Assembly (NCBI GenBank): GCA_000497125.2
Contig: CM035316.1
Coordinates: 1,130,001-1,194,000, forward strand
Origin: Spironucleus salmonicida
Taxonomy: Eukaryota > Fornicata > Diplomonadida > Hexamitidae
Reading direction: 5' to 3'
DNA: 64,000 nt
The number at the start of each line of letters is the position of its first letter. The first letter of the stretch is position 1. Shown here one piece after another: positions 12,194 through 24,063 of the stretch. The notes below the pieces were generated by a model, which worked only from the letters and a program-made list of their open reading frames with translations, made no database searches and was not told where the DNA came from. The translations under genes and the position numbers were made by a program.

Positions 12194-15100
12194 ATGTCAG
12201 AACCCAGTTTGTCGGAAATTGCGAACGCCAAACTGGCCTCTGCAACACGCTTGACGGCGAACACGCGCACTTCCTCGCGGTTGCGCTAGCTCCCTCAACC
12301 CATGTCGTAACTGAAGGACCAACTGGCAGCGAAGGACTCCGTATCAGCCTACACGCGTTTTTTCGGTTAAAAGCCGCTAAACGACCATTTCTGCGCAGTA
12401 TTCGATGAAAATGGCATTCTAGGCTTCGAAACTGCCGCAGGTACTGTGGAGCTGTACCTGAATGCCGCAGCTGCAGCACTCACGCAGGTGGACATCTACG
12501 ATACGTCTGCCGCGCAGACCTTGTAACAGGTTATCGCCTATTTTGCAGCGCAGCTGCGTGCCATGTATAGCCAGAAGCTGGTTTTTGAGCAAAGCATCGA
12601 TGGTCTCGTACGCGGGAATGAGGCGCTTCAGCTCCAGCTACATGAAGCCAATACGGCCAACTTGCAACTTCAGAGCGCATTAAAAGAACTCAAAACCGGC
12701 AAAATTAACGCGGAAATAGAGTTCGACCGGATGAATATCGACTACGTAGCGATGCAGAAGGAGATGGAGCGAAACGGGACTTACCAGACGTCGCTTACAG
12801 CGTAAATACAGCAGTATCAAGCGGAGCTAGAAGCCACACGGTCCACTAACTCGCATGCGACGAAGCAGAACAACTACTACCACACGGAGCTGAACGACCT
12901 ACGGACGCGCTACGAGCAACTACTTATCACACACGAATACGTCTATAAGACGAACCAACAAAACGAGCAGGATCTGGGCGATGCGCGCCTGCAGATATCG
13001 CTCCTGAGCGAGTCCCAAATCGGCGACAGGCTGCGCATCGACGCGCTGCTGCGCGAGCACAACGAGGAGCTCAACTGCCTGCACAAGGAGAACACGAGCC
13101 TCATAATGCAGTCGCAGCTCGCCGAAACTGACGCGCTGCAGAAGGAGCGGCAGCAGCTCATTTTGTATAATCTGAAGCAGAGGGAGCTGGCGGACGTCAA
13201 TGCAAGCAAATAGCAGCAGCTGATCAAGCACATCGAGACGCAGCGCTCCCTGGCGAATCTGGGCCAGCGGCCGTCCGCAAACGTCAGAAATAGCTCCGTA
13301 TCGCGCTATTCGAGCGACTAAGAGGAATACGAAATCGAGGAAGAATGCGAAATCGACGCGGAAGGAAATGTGCTAATCCGACAGAAAAAACGGAAAAGGA
13401 ACGGAAAATGTACTCAATTTTCGAGGCCCAAAAAGCAGAATTTGATGCAATCTAGGACCTGCAGCCAGGCGAATTTGGGCGCGGAATTTGATGGTAGTGA
13501 GGGGGCGTTTTCGTCGGTCGCAACGCAGACGAATTTAACGCTAAAAGACGTGAATTTGCTGCTCAAAATTCGCTAAAACTTCGAAAAACTCGTCCCGGAC
13601 GCGAAGCAGCGCGCGAAGGTCCTGGGGGTGCAAATTAGGGGCGAAATGGGCCAGTCAGGGTCGCTCCAGAGCCTAATGAGCAAAAAGGAGCGGTAGAAGA
13701 AATAGGAAGTGGATTACGAGCAGAAAAGGGCGAACCTGAAATAAGCGATTGGGAACGCTCAAATTCAGCGCGGGAACTATCAGCAGCAGCTCACGGCTCT
13801 GCAAAAGTGGATGGAGGCGAATCCGGACAAGATTAGCGAGGAGGCGATTAGGCAAATGGAGGATTTGAAAATGAGTCTAATTAACACAAATCACGACATC
13901 GAAGTGCTGCAGGGCGAGTACAAATACGTCAAAAAGCAGGAAATCGAGGCGCGGCTGGAAAACGGCGATTCAGGCTCCGAGGAATCGGACAAAACGCACG
14001 AAGACGGGTATAGAATCAGCAAAAATTCAACATTTTAAGACCAATATGGATACAAAACGCAGGCGGTAAAATAGGGTACCGTTTAAAAATCATATATTAC
14101 AAGGGAAATTAATGCGTATCAAAAAGTTAATATAGATGGATAGTTTAATATGGAAATAGATGGTATGTAGGAGTCTAACTATATTGATGATAGGAATATT
14201 TAAATGAAGAATTTTATCTTAAATTAGAAGGAATTACCTCTAATCAAAGGAGTATACAAAAATTTGGCGAAGATCGAAGAAGATAGAGTCAGATATCTTA
14301 AAGAATTGCAAACTAACCTCCGGCAATCGTAAAAATAACAAAAATTATAAGCTTATTAATTGAAATAATAAGCATAAAATATATTAAAGAACCATCTTTT
14401 AAATTCAAAACGAGGAAAATCCAATATCACTGGTTTAGTCGTTAAAACAGAAGAGGATATTCGAAACGGTAAAAAATTGTATTAATAGAACTAAAATCAC
14501 GATTTTGAAAATCCATTTAAGCAAATTTTACGTAATCGTAAAAAATAATAAATCTAGTAAGAATTATAAACTAAAATTACAATGGATAATTTACGAAAAT
14601 TCAGAAATAAAGATATTGAAACACAAGATAATTTCGAGAAGAAATTATTTAGCTTAATTGCAAAAATTAAAAATCGAAAGAATACAGAAAGTTCGATAGA
14701 AAAATAGGACCCTGAGGAAACATCATCATCAGACTATTATGATTCAGAGCATTCTTCTGAAATTGATGCATCAGCTAATACAAATTAAGACGACAAAATA
14801 GATGAATCTACTCCTTATAATTTACTGCTTGGAGGCTCTTTACCTGCAGATGTTATACTTGCACCAGAAACCATATTATAATCTTCTACGACATCGCCAA
14901 TTCATTAAAATTTTGGAATTGCTTAGTCTCATTCTCCAAATAAACACCGCTTTGTTGCATCATCGCTTTTAGCGCTATAAAATGCATCGCCCTAATTCGA
15001 GAAAGCTATTTTTTCAACGTCAAAAACTTCAGTTTTCATGTATAAGAATTTATTTTCTTTCTTTGAAGATTTTGACTCTTTGAACACAAATTTAACATTA

Positions 15101-16183
15101 GACTCCGAATTTTCTGATATTATAATAGACGAAATATCAGCACTTTTTTATAAAATTATTAAGCCTTCTGCAAGCTCGAAACATCTTCTTTAAGAAAATA
15201 CAAAAATAGTTAAGATTGAATTTCATGAAGATTTTGATTCTATTTTCAATGATTTTAAGCTATAGAAGATAGTTACTAATGGGAAAACATACGCTCTTAT
15301 GCCTTATAACATATAATTAAAATCTTTGACATGGATTCTCAATCTTACAAAATAAATTATTGAATTTATTTTTGATGATTTCGCTTCTAAAGCTTTCAAA
15401 TTCATGACAAATCCTAACTAATAGTATAATACTTAGGGGTTAATATTAAATTTTGTATAAACAACTTATGGGCTTGAAATTTTATCCTAAAATATTGTTT
15501 TACATTTAATATCTAATTTAATTTCCCACAGGAAAAATAGTTCTAAAATTGAACTGTTATATCTTCTATTAACGAATAAAATTAGTATTCTGCAACTCCA
15601 GTTCCTTTCATTCCTTTAGAACTTAAATATAACATCTCTTACAAAACAGGATTTTTAGTCTCTTATACTTGTAGTATTTAGTGGTATTTCCATATAAAAT
15701 AATGATATATTATTGTTAAATTTCGATAAAAACTAGAAAGATAATGTTTTATAAAACGATTAGGTTTCTTTATTATTTTTACGATTCTTCTCACTTTAAA
15801 ATGTTCGTAAAAACATTAAGATGGTATCATTTTTTCCAGAATTTTAACGATTTACAGAAAGTTAAAAGAAGGGGTTTTAAGCCTTAATCGCTCCGTTTTT
15901 ACCATACCAAAAAATAAATGTTGTTGAAGAATTTTTATCGATTTTTGCATTCTCAGCAAAGCTGGATAAACTAGGTAATGCTGAACTTGTAGGACTATCA
16001 GAAGTTATATTAAAATAAATTTCAGAAGCACTTAGTGCTCAGAAAATGGAAAAAACTGCAAAACGGGCATTTATAAGATTAATTCGCAGCGTTCGCGCAA
16101 TTACTGAAGCACGTGAGGGTGTACGAGCCTGGGCATGCTGTAATTAGCTAATATGGCGTTGGTAGGAAGGAGTTATTAAGTGA
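12194..16183 (+). CDS. Large coiled-coil protein with helical C-terminal region, 1329 residues
   Basis: One frame runs from ATG 12194 to TGA 16181-16183 with dozens of TAA/TAG codons read as Gln. Residues 1-110 are globular or polar. About 125-370 form a coiled coil (QLQLHEANTANLQLQSALK, LLREHNEELNCLHKE). An acidic, Ser-rich linker follows (SRYSSDQEEYEIEEE), then a further coil to about 610. The middle is highly charged and Gln-rich. The last 450 residues look like packed helices (IELLYLLLTNKISILQLQFL, RAFIRLIRSVRAITEAREGV), perhaps an alpha-solenoid. I do not recognise a family. The first 1.85 kb is GC-rich and the rest very AT-rich with no break in the frame. A scaffold or cytoskeletal role is a guess from architecture. 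Confidence 0.83.
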
Positions 16184-16501
16184 TTTTCAAGTTTAATATA
16201 CCTATTATTTATATAAAAATTAACTAACCTATCTATTTTTTCTAAGATTTAGTTATTTAACGAGATCAAGTTAGATATTTAACCATTTTATACTGATTTA
16301 AACCATAATAATCGACAATTCAATTTAACAATAATTTTTTAACTGTCTCAACTTATATTATTTTAAATATAATTTCAATAGGTTTGTAACTAATTTAATT
16401 TTAATCACATCATCTAAAAAATTATTCCTTTTACAAAGTTTCACCATACTAACTTATTCAATTCATTTTTTATATTACCGTCAAAATTGCAAATAAAACC
16501 C
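16184..16501. other. AT-rich convergent spacer
   Basis: 318 bp between the convergent stops at 16183 and 16502. It is AT-rich, and no gene, repeat or hairpin stands out. Confidence 0.5.
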
Positions 16502-17272
16502 TCACATGAACACCGTACTGCCGAGCCAGTAAATCTCCTTCTGTTCAGCGATGCTGACAACGATTTTCTCGCAGCAGAAGCACACGCTCTGTGGAACACC
16601 GGGCAGGTTAACCACTGCCGTTGGGACACCGTATCTGCTGATAACTTACAAGAATCCGCCTTCGCTGATACCCTCGCAAACTGCCAGAATGGATCCTGCC
16701 GGCCCAGTACAAATATCTACAATTCGGCTGCAACCGAAAAGATTTTTTGCCCAAATTACTGGTTCATACCCTGGTCTGAGGCAGAATATCACGTTGTCCT
16801 GGGAGCAAGCTGCAAAGATTGATTCATGGTTTGTGGTCAGAGCTGTGATACCGCGTATTTCTGCCAGTTTTTGGAGGAACTTATCTGACGAAAGCGAGTA
16901 AATTCCAGTTTAATCGGAAATATATAGGTATCCATTCAGACCGGTAATTGAAAGTGGGAAGTGTAAGCCAGAATCTGGCTCTAGGAGGGCGTTCGATGTT
17001 CGTTTTTCGATAAAAAGGACGTTGTTCCAGGTGACATCGACGATAAAAAGCCTCTCATTGAGTGTGTAGCAGTCTGTTGGCTATCCTTTGGTTGATCCAA
17101 CTAATTCTATGTTTGTGGTGTGAAAATCGTACTTTTGGATTGTTCCATTAATTGACATAATATTGATTGATTCATCTTCACATGCTCTAATACGCACTGG
17201 TTAGTTTGGACAGGTAAATAAAAGCTGAAATTGATGGTTGTGTGTAGGAGGCGAAGCAGTGAAAACGTTCAT
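16502..17272 (-). CDS. Beta-propeller-like (WD40/NHL-type) protein, 256 residues
   Basis: The frame runs from an ATG at 17270-17272 to a TGA at 16502-16504. The protein is made of repeated short beta strands with the spacing of propeller blades (SINIMSINGTIQKYDF, NGYLYISDQTGIYSL, HESIFAACSQDNVIFCLR, GSILAVCEGISEGG, EKIVVSIAEQKEIYWLGS). There are no transmembrane segments, no signal peptide and no classical WD dipeptides, so the exact class is uncertain. At 256 residues it could make five to six blades, slightly small for a closed seven-blade propeller. Such domains usually act as protein-interaction platforms. GC content rises toward the 3' half. The gene is convergent with the long coiled-coil gene. 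Confidence 0.72.
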
Positions 17273-17874
17273 TCTCAAAATGCGGAAAGCTATTTATTTT
17301 AGTATAATATATAAAATACATAATGAATTGAAAATCGTCCTTTAATAGTTTTGTCTTGAACATTAGTAAAATAAACTACTAATTTTAAGTAGAACTGATA
17401 ATAATTTTAAGCATAAGAAATAATAGTGTTTAGTAAAAAGTTATTAATATAAATGAGTTTTAAGATATTAGTTATTACACAGTGACTAATTGGTCTCTAA
17501 TATTTTTTTAATAATTAACTTTTATACAATAACAAAAAAAGTAATAATAGAGAATATTTATATCAGTCTAAGTACACCAAATTATGAAATATACTAAGGA
17601 ATATCATTGTTGTCTTTATATCATAGTATAATATTAGTTTTAATTAATTAAAATTAAAAACTAAATATTATAACATTTTCGACAAATCATGGTAGAAGCT
17701 TGTATAGGGAGGCAACATAATTTTTCATAGACCTATAAACAAGGAGTTATTTATACTTATTAAAAAGTTAAATATTATTCATTATACTAGTATATTCGTT
17801 TTCCACTAAAATTGATGGTTTCAATTTAAGAAATTAAGCAAATAATATATATAATAACTAGATAGACTTTCAAA
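17273..17874. other. AT-rich divergent spacer
   Basis: 600 bp between divergent genes, with no recognisable gene. An ATG at 17689 is in frame with the channel start at 17875 and would add 62 residues; I prefer the later ATG because the family usually has a short N-terminus before the first membrane segment. Confidence 0.5.
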
Positions 17875-19995
17875 ATGAACAGTAATAAAATAAGATCTAT
17901 TGGACTTAATTGTACATTTAACCAAATCATGTAGATATTTGGTGTTGATACAGCTATGTTTTTCTAATACTATTTTATATTTATCATTCTTTTGTCAATA
18001 TAATTTGTATGTCTTATTCCTTTTTTGATTATTTATCTAAATTATGATTTGTCTAAAATAAATTTTAATAGACAGCATAATGAATATATAATACTATATG
18101 ATGTTGCAACTGGGTCATTATCATCATTTTATTGGTGTGTTATTCTTTTTATGAATATACTTTACTTTTTTTTTATCAAAAGACTACATCTGAAAATTCT
18201 TCATCATGATGACTTACTATATAGAATAGAAGATTATTCGGTAATTATTCATAATATCCCAAAAAACTTATCATCATTTGATATATGTTAGTAACTAGAA
18301 AATATTATAGAATAAAATTCTATAGTAACTACATTACGTGTCGAAGATCCTTCAATTTTAAGATAGAGATAAAATTACTTCGAATTATAAAAGAAATACT
18401 ATGATGACCTTTAATATAATAAATAAAATATATTTAACAGTTCAAGGCTTTAAAAATTTATAATGAGATTATCGGATAAGCACAAAATGTTTATTAAATT
18501 ATAAAAGCTTAGAATCTAAAAAGATGCACTATATTATGATACAAAATTATTGAAATTGCGAGATAAAATAAATAAGAAGGTTGCTAAAAATTTAAGCGAA
18601 AAAGAAGGTATCGTTATTGTTTTTAATACTGTACAACAAAAGTAATATTGTTTAGCTTTAAAAAAACTTAAAATAAATGATGATTGGGTTAAAATTAAAA
18701 AATCTTATAGTCCAGATGATATTATTTATCCGAATATATCCATTACAAATAGATATAAAAAACGTCAATCTATACTTGCATATTTTATTTTAATAATAAT
18801 ATCAGGATTTTTGTTTATAACAATTAAGTTGGCAAGAGACAAACAGTATAATTATATTACCGCACAACGAAGCTTGTTTATGCGTACAATAGTTAACGGT
18901 CTTACTATTTTTGGAATAGTACAAATACCAGTTGGTTTTCGACCACTAGTTACATATTTAGCGGAATAAGAACGTCATGCATCTTATTCAGGGTTTTTGA
19001 AATCTAAATTTGTTAAATATTATATCTTTACAATGTTTAATAAATTATCAATTTTGTACTATAGAGGTTTTGCAGATCTTATTAGTGTTGAATAAGAGAA
19101 TGTTGATCCTTATGAATAATTAAGAGGTTATTTCGGTATTTTTTCGAAATCTCGCAGTTGGAGATTTGGTCCTAATACCCCAGGCCGAGATTTAATACTT
19201 ATTATGATTTCGTATATTTATGGATATAATTTTGTATTATGGTTAATATTTTAAATATCTTTATGGGTATAAAAAATATAAAACTAACATATAACAGGAA
19301 TATCTGTCTAAATATCTTAAGTATATGTAAACAATTTTGTTGTATTTACTTTAGTATAATGCTACGCATTTTAATAGCCTTTGATGATTCCATTCGCAAT
19401 AATTTATTATATAACAAATTATTACTTAGTCAAATATTACCAAGTTTATTATGGTAAAATTCTCCCAGATACTAATAAATTGACAATTACCGCTTAATTT
19501 ACCAGCATATCTATAACATGTGGCTCATTTATTGCTTTGATATAATTTAATTTTGGAGAAGTAATATTTTTATGGCTCATCCTAATGTTACTATGCTGTA
19601 TCATGTCATATATTAGTTATTCAGATTGGTTCAATAAATTTATAAGTAAATATATGAAGTCTACGTTTACTGATGATTAATATATCCTAAAACATAACCC
19701 ACCATATCATCAAGTTGAATTTGACAAATATTATTAGTTACCTGAACAGTTACACAAACAATATTTATAGAATATGCAATCTATTATAATCCATACCAAA
19801 TATTAAATAGCAAAAGAAATTGAAAGAACATTCTATAGCTATAGAACTATTGAATGGTCAAAAAATTAATATAACCCTTAATATAATCTCCATAAGAGGG
19901 ATATTTCAATTTTAGTATCAACATAAGCAGAACTTACAGATATAGTAACTTCGACAGATACACATGTTGACTAAGAGAAGATAGCCGAAAAGTGA
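17875..19995 (+). CDS. OSCA/TMEM63 (CSC1-like) cation channel, 706 residues
   Basis: The frame runs from ATG 17875 to TGA 19993-19995, with many TAA/TAG Gln codons. A first membrane segment near residues 31-56 is followed by another near 84-108 (SSFYWCVILFMNILYFFFI). Next comes a long cytosolic region beginning YSVIIHNIPKNLSSFD, the RNA-recognition-like fold of this family, with a charged coiled stretch, and then KKSYSPDDIIYPNISITNRY, the loop that in relatives reads as a Pro-Asp-x-Ile-W-x-N motif. About eight more membrane segments follow, and RFGPNTPGRDLIL matches a conserved luminal or pore-side motif. Family members are mechanosensitive or osmosensitive Ca2+-permeable channels of the plasma membrane or organelles. 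The length of about 700 residues fits. The C-terminal 90 residues are cytosolic and Gln/Tyr-rich. Confidence 0.85.
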
Positions 19996-20230
19996 GCATA
20001 TATTATTCATAAATTCACAAAAATAATGTGATTTAGCATATATTTAAATATTTTGAATTATTCCAACAACGATACTCTAAATAATCATAATTCCATCCTC
20101 CATTCTTTCAGCATCATTTTACCTATAATTATATATAATATTAGTATTATTAGCTTTATTTTTTCTGCTTAAAATTTTCCTATTAATTCTATTTAAATAT
20201 ATAATAACCAAATTTTCAATTTCCACACTT

Positions 20231-21457
20231 ATGGGATGCAGCCCGGCCCAGTAGTTGGTACACCCAACGTCAACAAGCGGCCTGGAGACCTACCAATACT
20301 CTGAAAACGTCATAACTCTCCCTACGAAGCTCCTAGCTTCCACCCCCTTTGCCTCGCTGTCGACTTTGGCGCAATGTCAGCACCCCGTAATCGAAGCGCT
20401 CGCTACTTTCGCCATCGCGCAGTTCGAGTCCGGGAGGAGCTCATTTTTCGTCCGGTTCGAGCCGACAATCGCGCCGCCGCAGCAGGAAAAGTTCGTCCAA
20501 ATCGCCCGGAAATCGCTCGAAATCGCGCTGCGCGGCACGTCAACGGGCCGCGTGCCGGGCATACATTTGTAAGGCTTGGAGCTCGTTTTCGCTCGCTGGC
20601 CATGCCAGTTCGCGCGCGATGCCAGCGACTTCGAGGCGCTGCTGGCCGCCGAAAAGCGCGACGTTTTCGCGATATATTTCGACCCGCACGCGCTGCCCCG
20701 CGCCGCCGTGGAGGCGTTCCTGGAACGGCTGCGGGGCGGGCGGTTCCTGCGCAAAACGACAGATTTCTGCGTCGTTTTCGTGCGCTTTCAGGCCGATTTG
20801 GTAGCCCAAATCGCAGGTTCCGGGCGCAGCGTCCTCAGCGAGGCCTTGGTGAGCGCGGAAATGCGCAGCGCGGAGGAGCAGGTTCTGCGCGCGCTGGCCG
20901 CTGGCATCCACAGCGTCCGGCTCCAAAAGCCTCTAGATGGCGCGTTTCTGGGCGTTTTGTCGCAGCTTCTCTCCATCTAGCACCTCGAAATGCGCGATTT
21001 TCGGCTTTCGGGGAGTGGGGAAAGGAGCGAAAACGGAGATAATATGCTAATCGAGCTCTCCTGGCATCCGGCAGACGAGAAGTACAAAAGCAGCTATTTG
21101 GAGCTTTACCAGTACATCTTGAAGCTGCTTCCGGCGAGGGAGCAGACGAGAATCCGGTAGCTTTACAATTTGGACATAGAGAGGCCCGTAGAAGTGGATT
21201 TTGCGTTCGTTTAGCAGGTCACAGCTGAGGCGGTTTAACAGTACCTTTTTAGTAATTAAAACATTATTGACGTCGGAACTAGCTAGTTCAACGCTGAGAA
21301 GATAGAGCTGTTTAAGACCACTATCCAGTAGGAGATAGAGAAGCAGTTGCTGGGAACTGATAAATGCGAGATTAGCGAAACTGCTGAAGGGGAAATTCAG
21401 CTGGTCATCTATAGGACCGATAAAAGCGGTGAATCTAAATTTAGTGGCCTTCTATGA
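20231..21457 (+). CDS. Hypothetical protein with MGC N-terminus, 408 residues
   Basis: The frame runs from ATG 20231 to TGA 21455-21457. It begins MGCSPAQQLVHPTST; Gly2 and Cys3 form the classic signal for myristoylation plus palmitoylation, so it may sit on a membrane although it has no hydrophobic segment. The body is a mixed alpha/beta fold (RSSFFVRFEPTIAPPQQEKF, KRDVFAIYFDPHALPRAAV, KTTDFCVVFVRFQADLVAQI), with a Glu/Gln-rich C-terminal third. No family was recognised. The first 850 bp are very GC-rich and the last 350 bp AT-rich, while the reading frame continues with TAG/TAA Gln codons. It is followed on the same strand, 155 bp later, by another unidentified gene. Confidence 0.78.
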
Positions 21458-21612
21458 GCTTTTGTAAAGTGTTATATAAGTTAAGGCAGTGCATCAGAAT
21501 AAAATAAAAATGCAAAAGTATTTACTTATTATTATACATATATAATATTATAATGGTATTTCTTTCAGAGATTAAATAAAATAATAAAATAATTATTAAT
21601 ATTTTTCTCCAG

Positions 21613-22647
21613 ATGGAAGATATAAAATACATAACCAAGCTACTCGCACATGCAACAGACGAACAGGAAACTGCCAACTTTCTTAATTCCCTGCTTGCTA
21701 TTTATACACGTCCTGCGAACAGATTAATTCCACGATTTTCGTACGATGAAGATATAGTCGATGCACTGGCACACCAGTATTTCCGATATACACTATCTAC
21801 AAGGCAAATGATACTAAAACTAGCAGTTTAACTCACTTCCTTGCAGGCAGAAAATCCTAATTTTACGTCGTTCATCGACCGCACTGCGCTACTTATGCAG
21901 ACATAGAACACAAACACGCTCCTCATGAAGCTTACTCTGCAGCTTCTTACAAACATTATATCAGAAATCTCGTATTTGGGTGAACTGGATGAGTTTATCC
22001 GGGAACTTCTGCCTGTCAAGAAGGGAGAGATCTAGGAATTAGTTTTTACGCTATTACAATAGTTGATTATTATACGTTAATATAAGTTTTTTGATTAGCT
22101 GGAAATTGAGTTTGAACAATACGATTTGCGGTTATTGTATGGATTTTTGTCTTAGTATATGATGATATATAACGTTGAAGTTGGTAATTTTATAAAAATT
22201 TTTGAAAAACATTATCAGCAAGAAGAAATAGGCAAATTCGGCTAAATTTGCATTTTAAGGGGATATTAAGTTAATATAGACAAAGATTGGTTGCTGTATT
22301 AGCTTTCAATTCCATATAAATCTGCAGACGAAACTAAGAATTTGCTTAGTTTATGTTTTTGCATATAATTCAATTAGGAAGATATGTAAATACTATATAA
22401 TAAATATTATATATGTAAAAACTTATTTTTGGATTTAATAGAGCATATTGTATCCGATATAATATTAAAAATTGATTATGAAACTGTATTTGAATGGATA
22501 GTTTACTGCGTGAGATCTTAGCCGAGCCTAAAAATATGTGTGCGTAATATTATCCAAAATCTAAAAAATGTAGACGAGATAATACGGATACTTGAAGAAG
22601 ATGACAGAATATTGGCAGACGAATTAGCGGCTTTAGAAATATACTGA
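21613..22647 (+). CDS. Hypothetical alpha-helical (HEAT/ARM-like?) protein, 344 residues
   Basis: The frame runs from ATG 21613 to TGA 22645-22647. The sequence is a chain of amphipathic helices separated by short turns (TRQMILKLAVQLTSLQAENP, then TLLMKLTLQLLTNIISEISY, IQELVFTLLQQLIIIRQYK, CVRNIIQNLKNVDEIIRIL), as expected for an alpha-solenoid of HEAT or armadillo type. No membrane segment and no catalytic motif were seen. A family name cannot be given from sequence alone. Composition moves from moderate GC at the 5' end to very AT-rich in the 3' half. Confidence 0.75.
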
Positions 22648-22884
22648 GCTTAAAAATTCCGATTAATTAATTTATCAACACTTTATTTACTTATTAATTT
22701 GAAAAAACTTATAAGAAACTAACTTATTTAACTAAATTATTAATTTATGTAATCATTAAAGTAGTAAGAAAAGGGCTCAAGCAATATAAAATATTAATAT
22801 AAAAAAAGTAGTTTGTTTTTTATGTTTTTGTAAAACTAGTTTAATTATACTAAATATTATTTATAGTTTTGCTCTTCGTCAAAA

Positions 22885-23100
22885 ATGCATACAACTGACA
22901 AAAATTATCACGAGATGAAAGATTTATCTGTAAATAGTTAATCTATAGGTAATTTATTAGATGAGCGCACACCCTATAAATTAAGCTCACTAAGATTGAA
23001 TTATAAATGTAAAATAAAAAAATCAAATACAATTAGCAAAATTTAATTTATTAATTCTTCGTAGCATGTTAGTGAAACTTCAGTTGAATAATCTTAGTGA
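22885..23100 (+). CDS. Small hypothetical protein, 71 residues
   Basis: The frame runs from ATG 22885 to TGA 23098-23100 with six TAA/TAG codons read as Gln. The product begins MHTTDKNYHEMKDLSVNSQS and has a basic centre (LRLNYKCKIKKSNT) and a Ser/Gln-rich end. It has no membrane segment and no known motif. Residue composition is more polar and balanced than translated spacer, but the length is within reach of chance in a one-stop code. Confidence 0.4.
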
Positions 23101-23298
23101 ACTATTTTAATAATTTATATTATTTTATATAAACTAGTCTACGCAGCATTAAATAATTGTTGCGTTTGATTTAATTTATGATAAGTAAATTAAAACAACA
23201 ACTACATTTATTATCATTATTATTTAATATTAATTAATTTAAAAGTTTAATTATTTTCGTAGAATTAACGATTAAATTATATACTAAAATAATATTAC

Positions 23299-23913
23299 TC
23301 ATACAAGATTTTCATTAAGTCCAACGGCCTCTTGTCCACCTCTCTTTTCATAACTAATTGATGCACAAAAACTTATTAATCCTAAAGCAAGCTCTGATAT
23401 AATTTAAACGTAAGATAATCCTATAAAAATAGACAGTAACACATAGTATATTTAATTATTGACCATCTGCTTACCTGCATAAAATGCTAATCCAAAATTG
23501 CAAGCAAAAATAATTGCTCCATTGAAAAAATGTATAGTACCTAAAATTGCTTTTACTTATGCGATTGTCAATGTTTATTTCTTATTGAAATAATGAATAT
23601 TATTGTTTTTAACGCTTAATTACTTAAAAGATAAGAATATATATACATTTAGCAAGCAATACGTGATAGTAATTAATGTGAAGCTTGAAGTGAATGTTAA
23701 CAGTCCAACACTAACTAGTAGTGTTAAAAACGTACATATCATGGCAAACGGATAATGTAGTTTAAATGCACTCAAGCTGTTATTTTTTTCTTTAGCTAGA
23801 ACAACTGAATAGTGGATTATAATAGCTAGCAAGCCTACCGCAAAAATAGACTAAAAAATGATATTCTATTTTATTAGGTACGTAAAAATGTTCAGAAACC
23901 AGTTGCTCTGCAT
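23299..23913 (-). CDS. Small multi-pass membrane protein, 204 residues
   Basis: The frame runs from an ATG at 23911-23913 to a TGA at 23299-23301. It has five hydrophobic stretches, at about residues 5-38, 60-82, 85-100, 126-148 and 158-182 (for example QSIFAVGLLAIIIHYSVVLA and AMICTFLTLLVSVGLLTF), separated by short polar loops. The C-terminal tail is short and polar (YEKRGGQEAVGLNENLV). No family was recognised; the layout would suit a small tetraspan-type protein of the endomembrane system or plasma membrane. It is convergent with the small gene ending at 23100 and lies 150 bp upstream of the stop of the STPGR gene on the same strand. Confidence 0.7.
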
Positions 23914-24063
23914 TTAGGGAGGTGCCAAAATAATTATTTAACATATTTAATATTTAAAATAATATAATTATTTTTATACTAATAATTTAAAAATTAAAAT
24001 AATTATTATCATCCCATGCTAATCACTTTATATATTCGTATTTTTAAAAAGAAACAAATCCCC

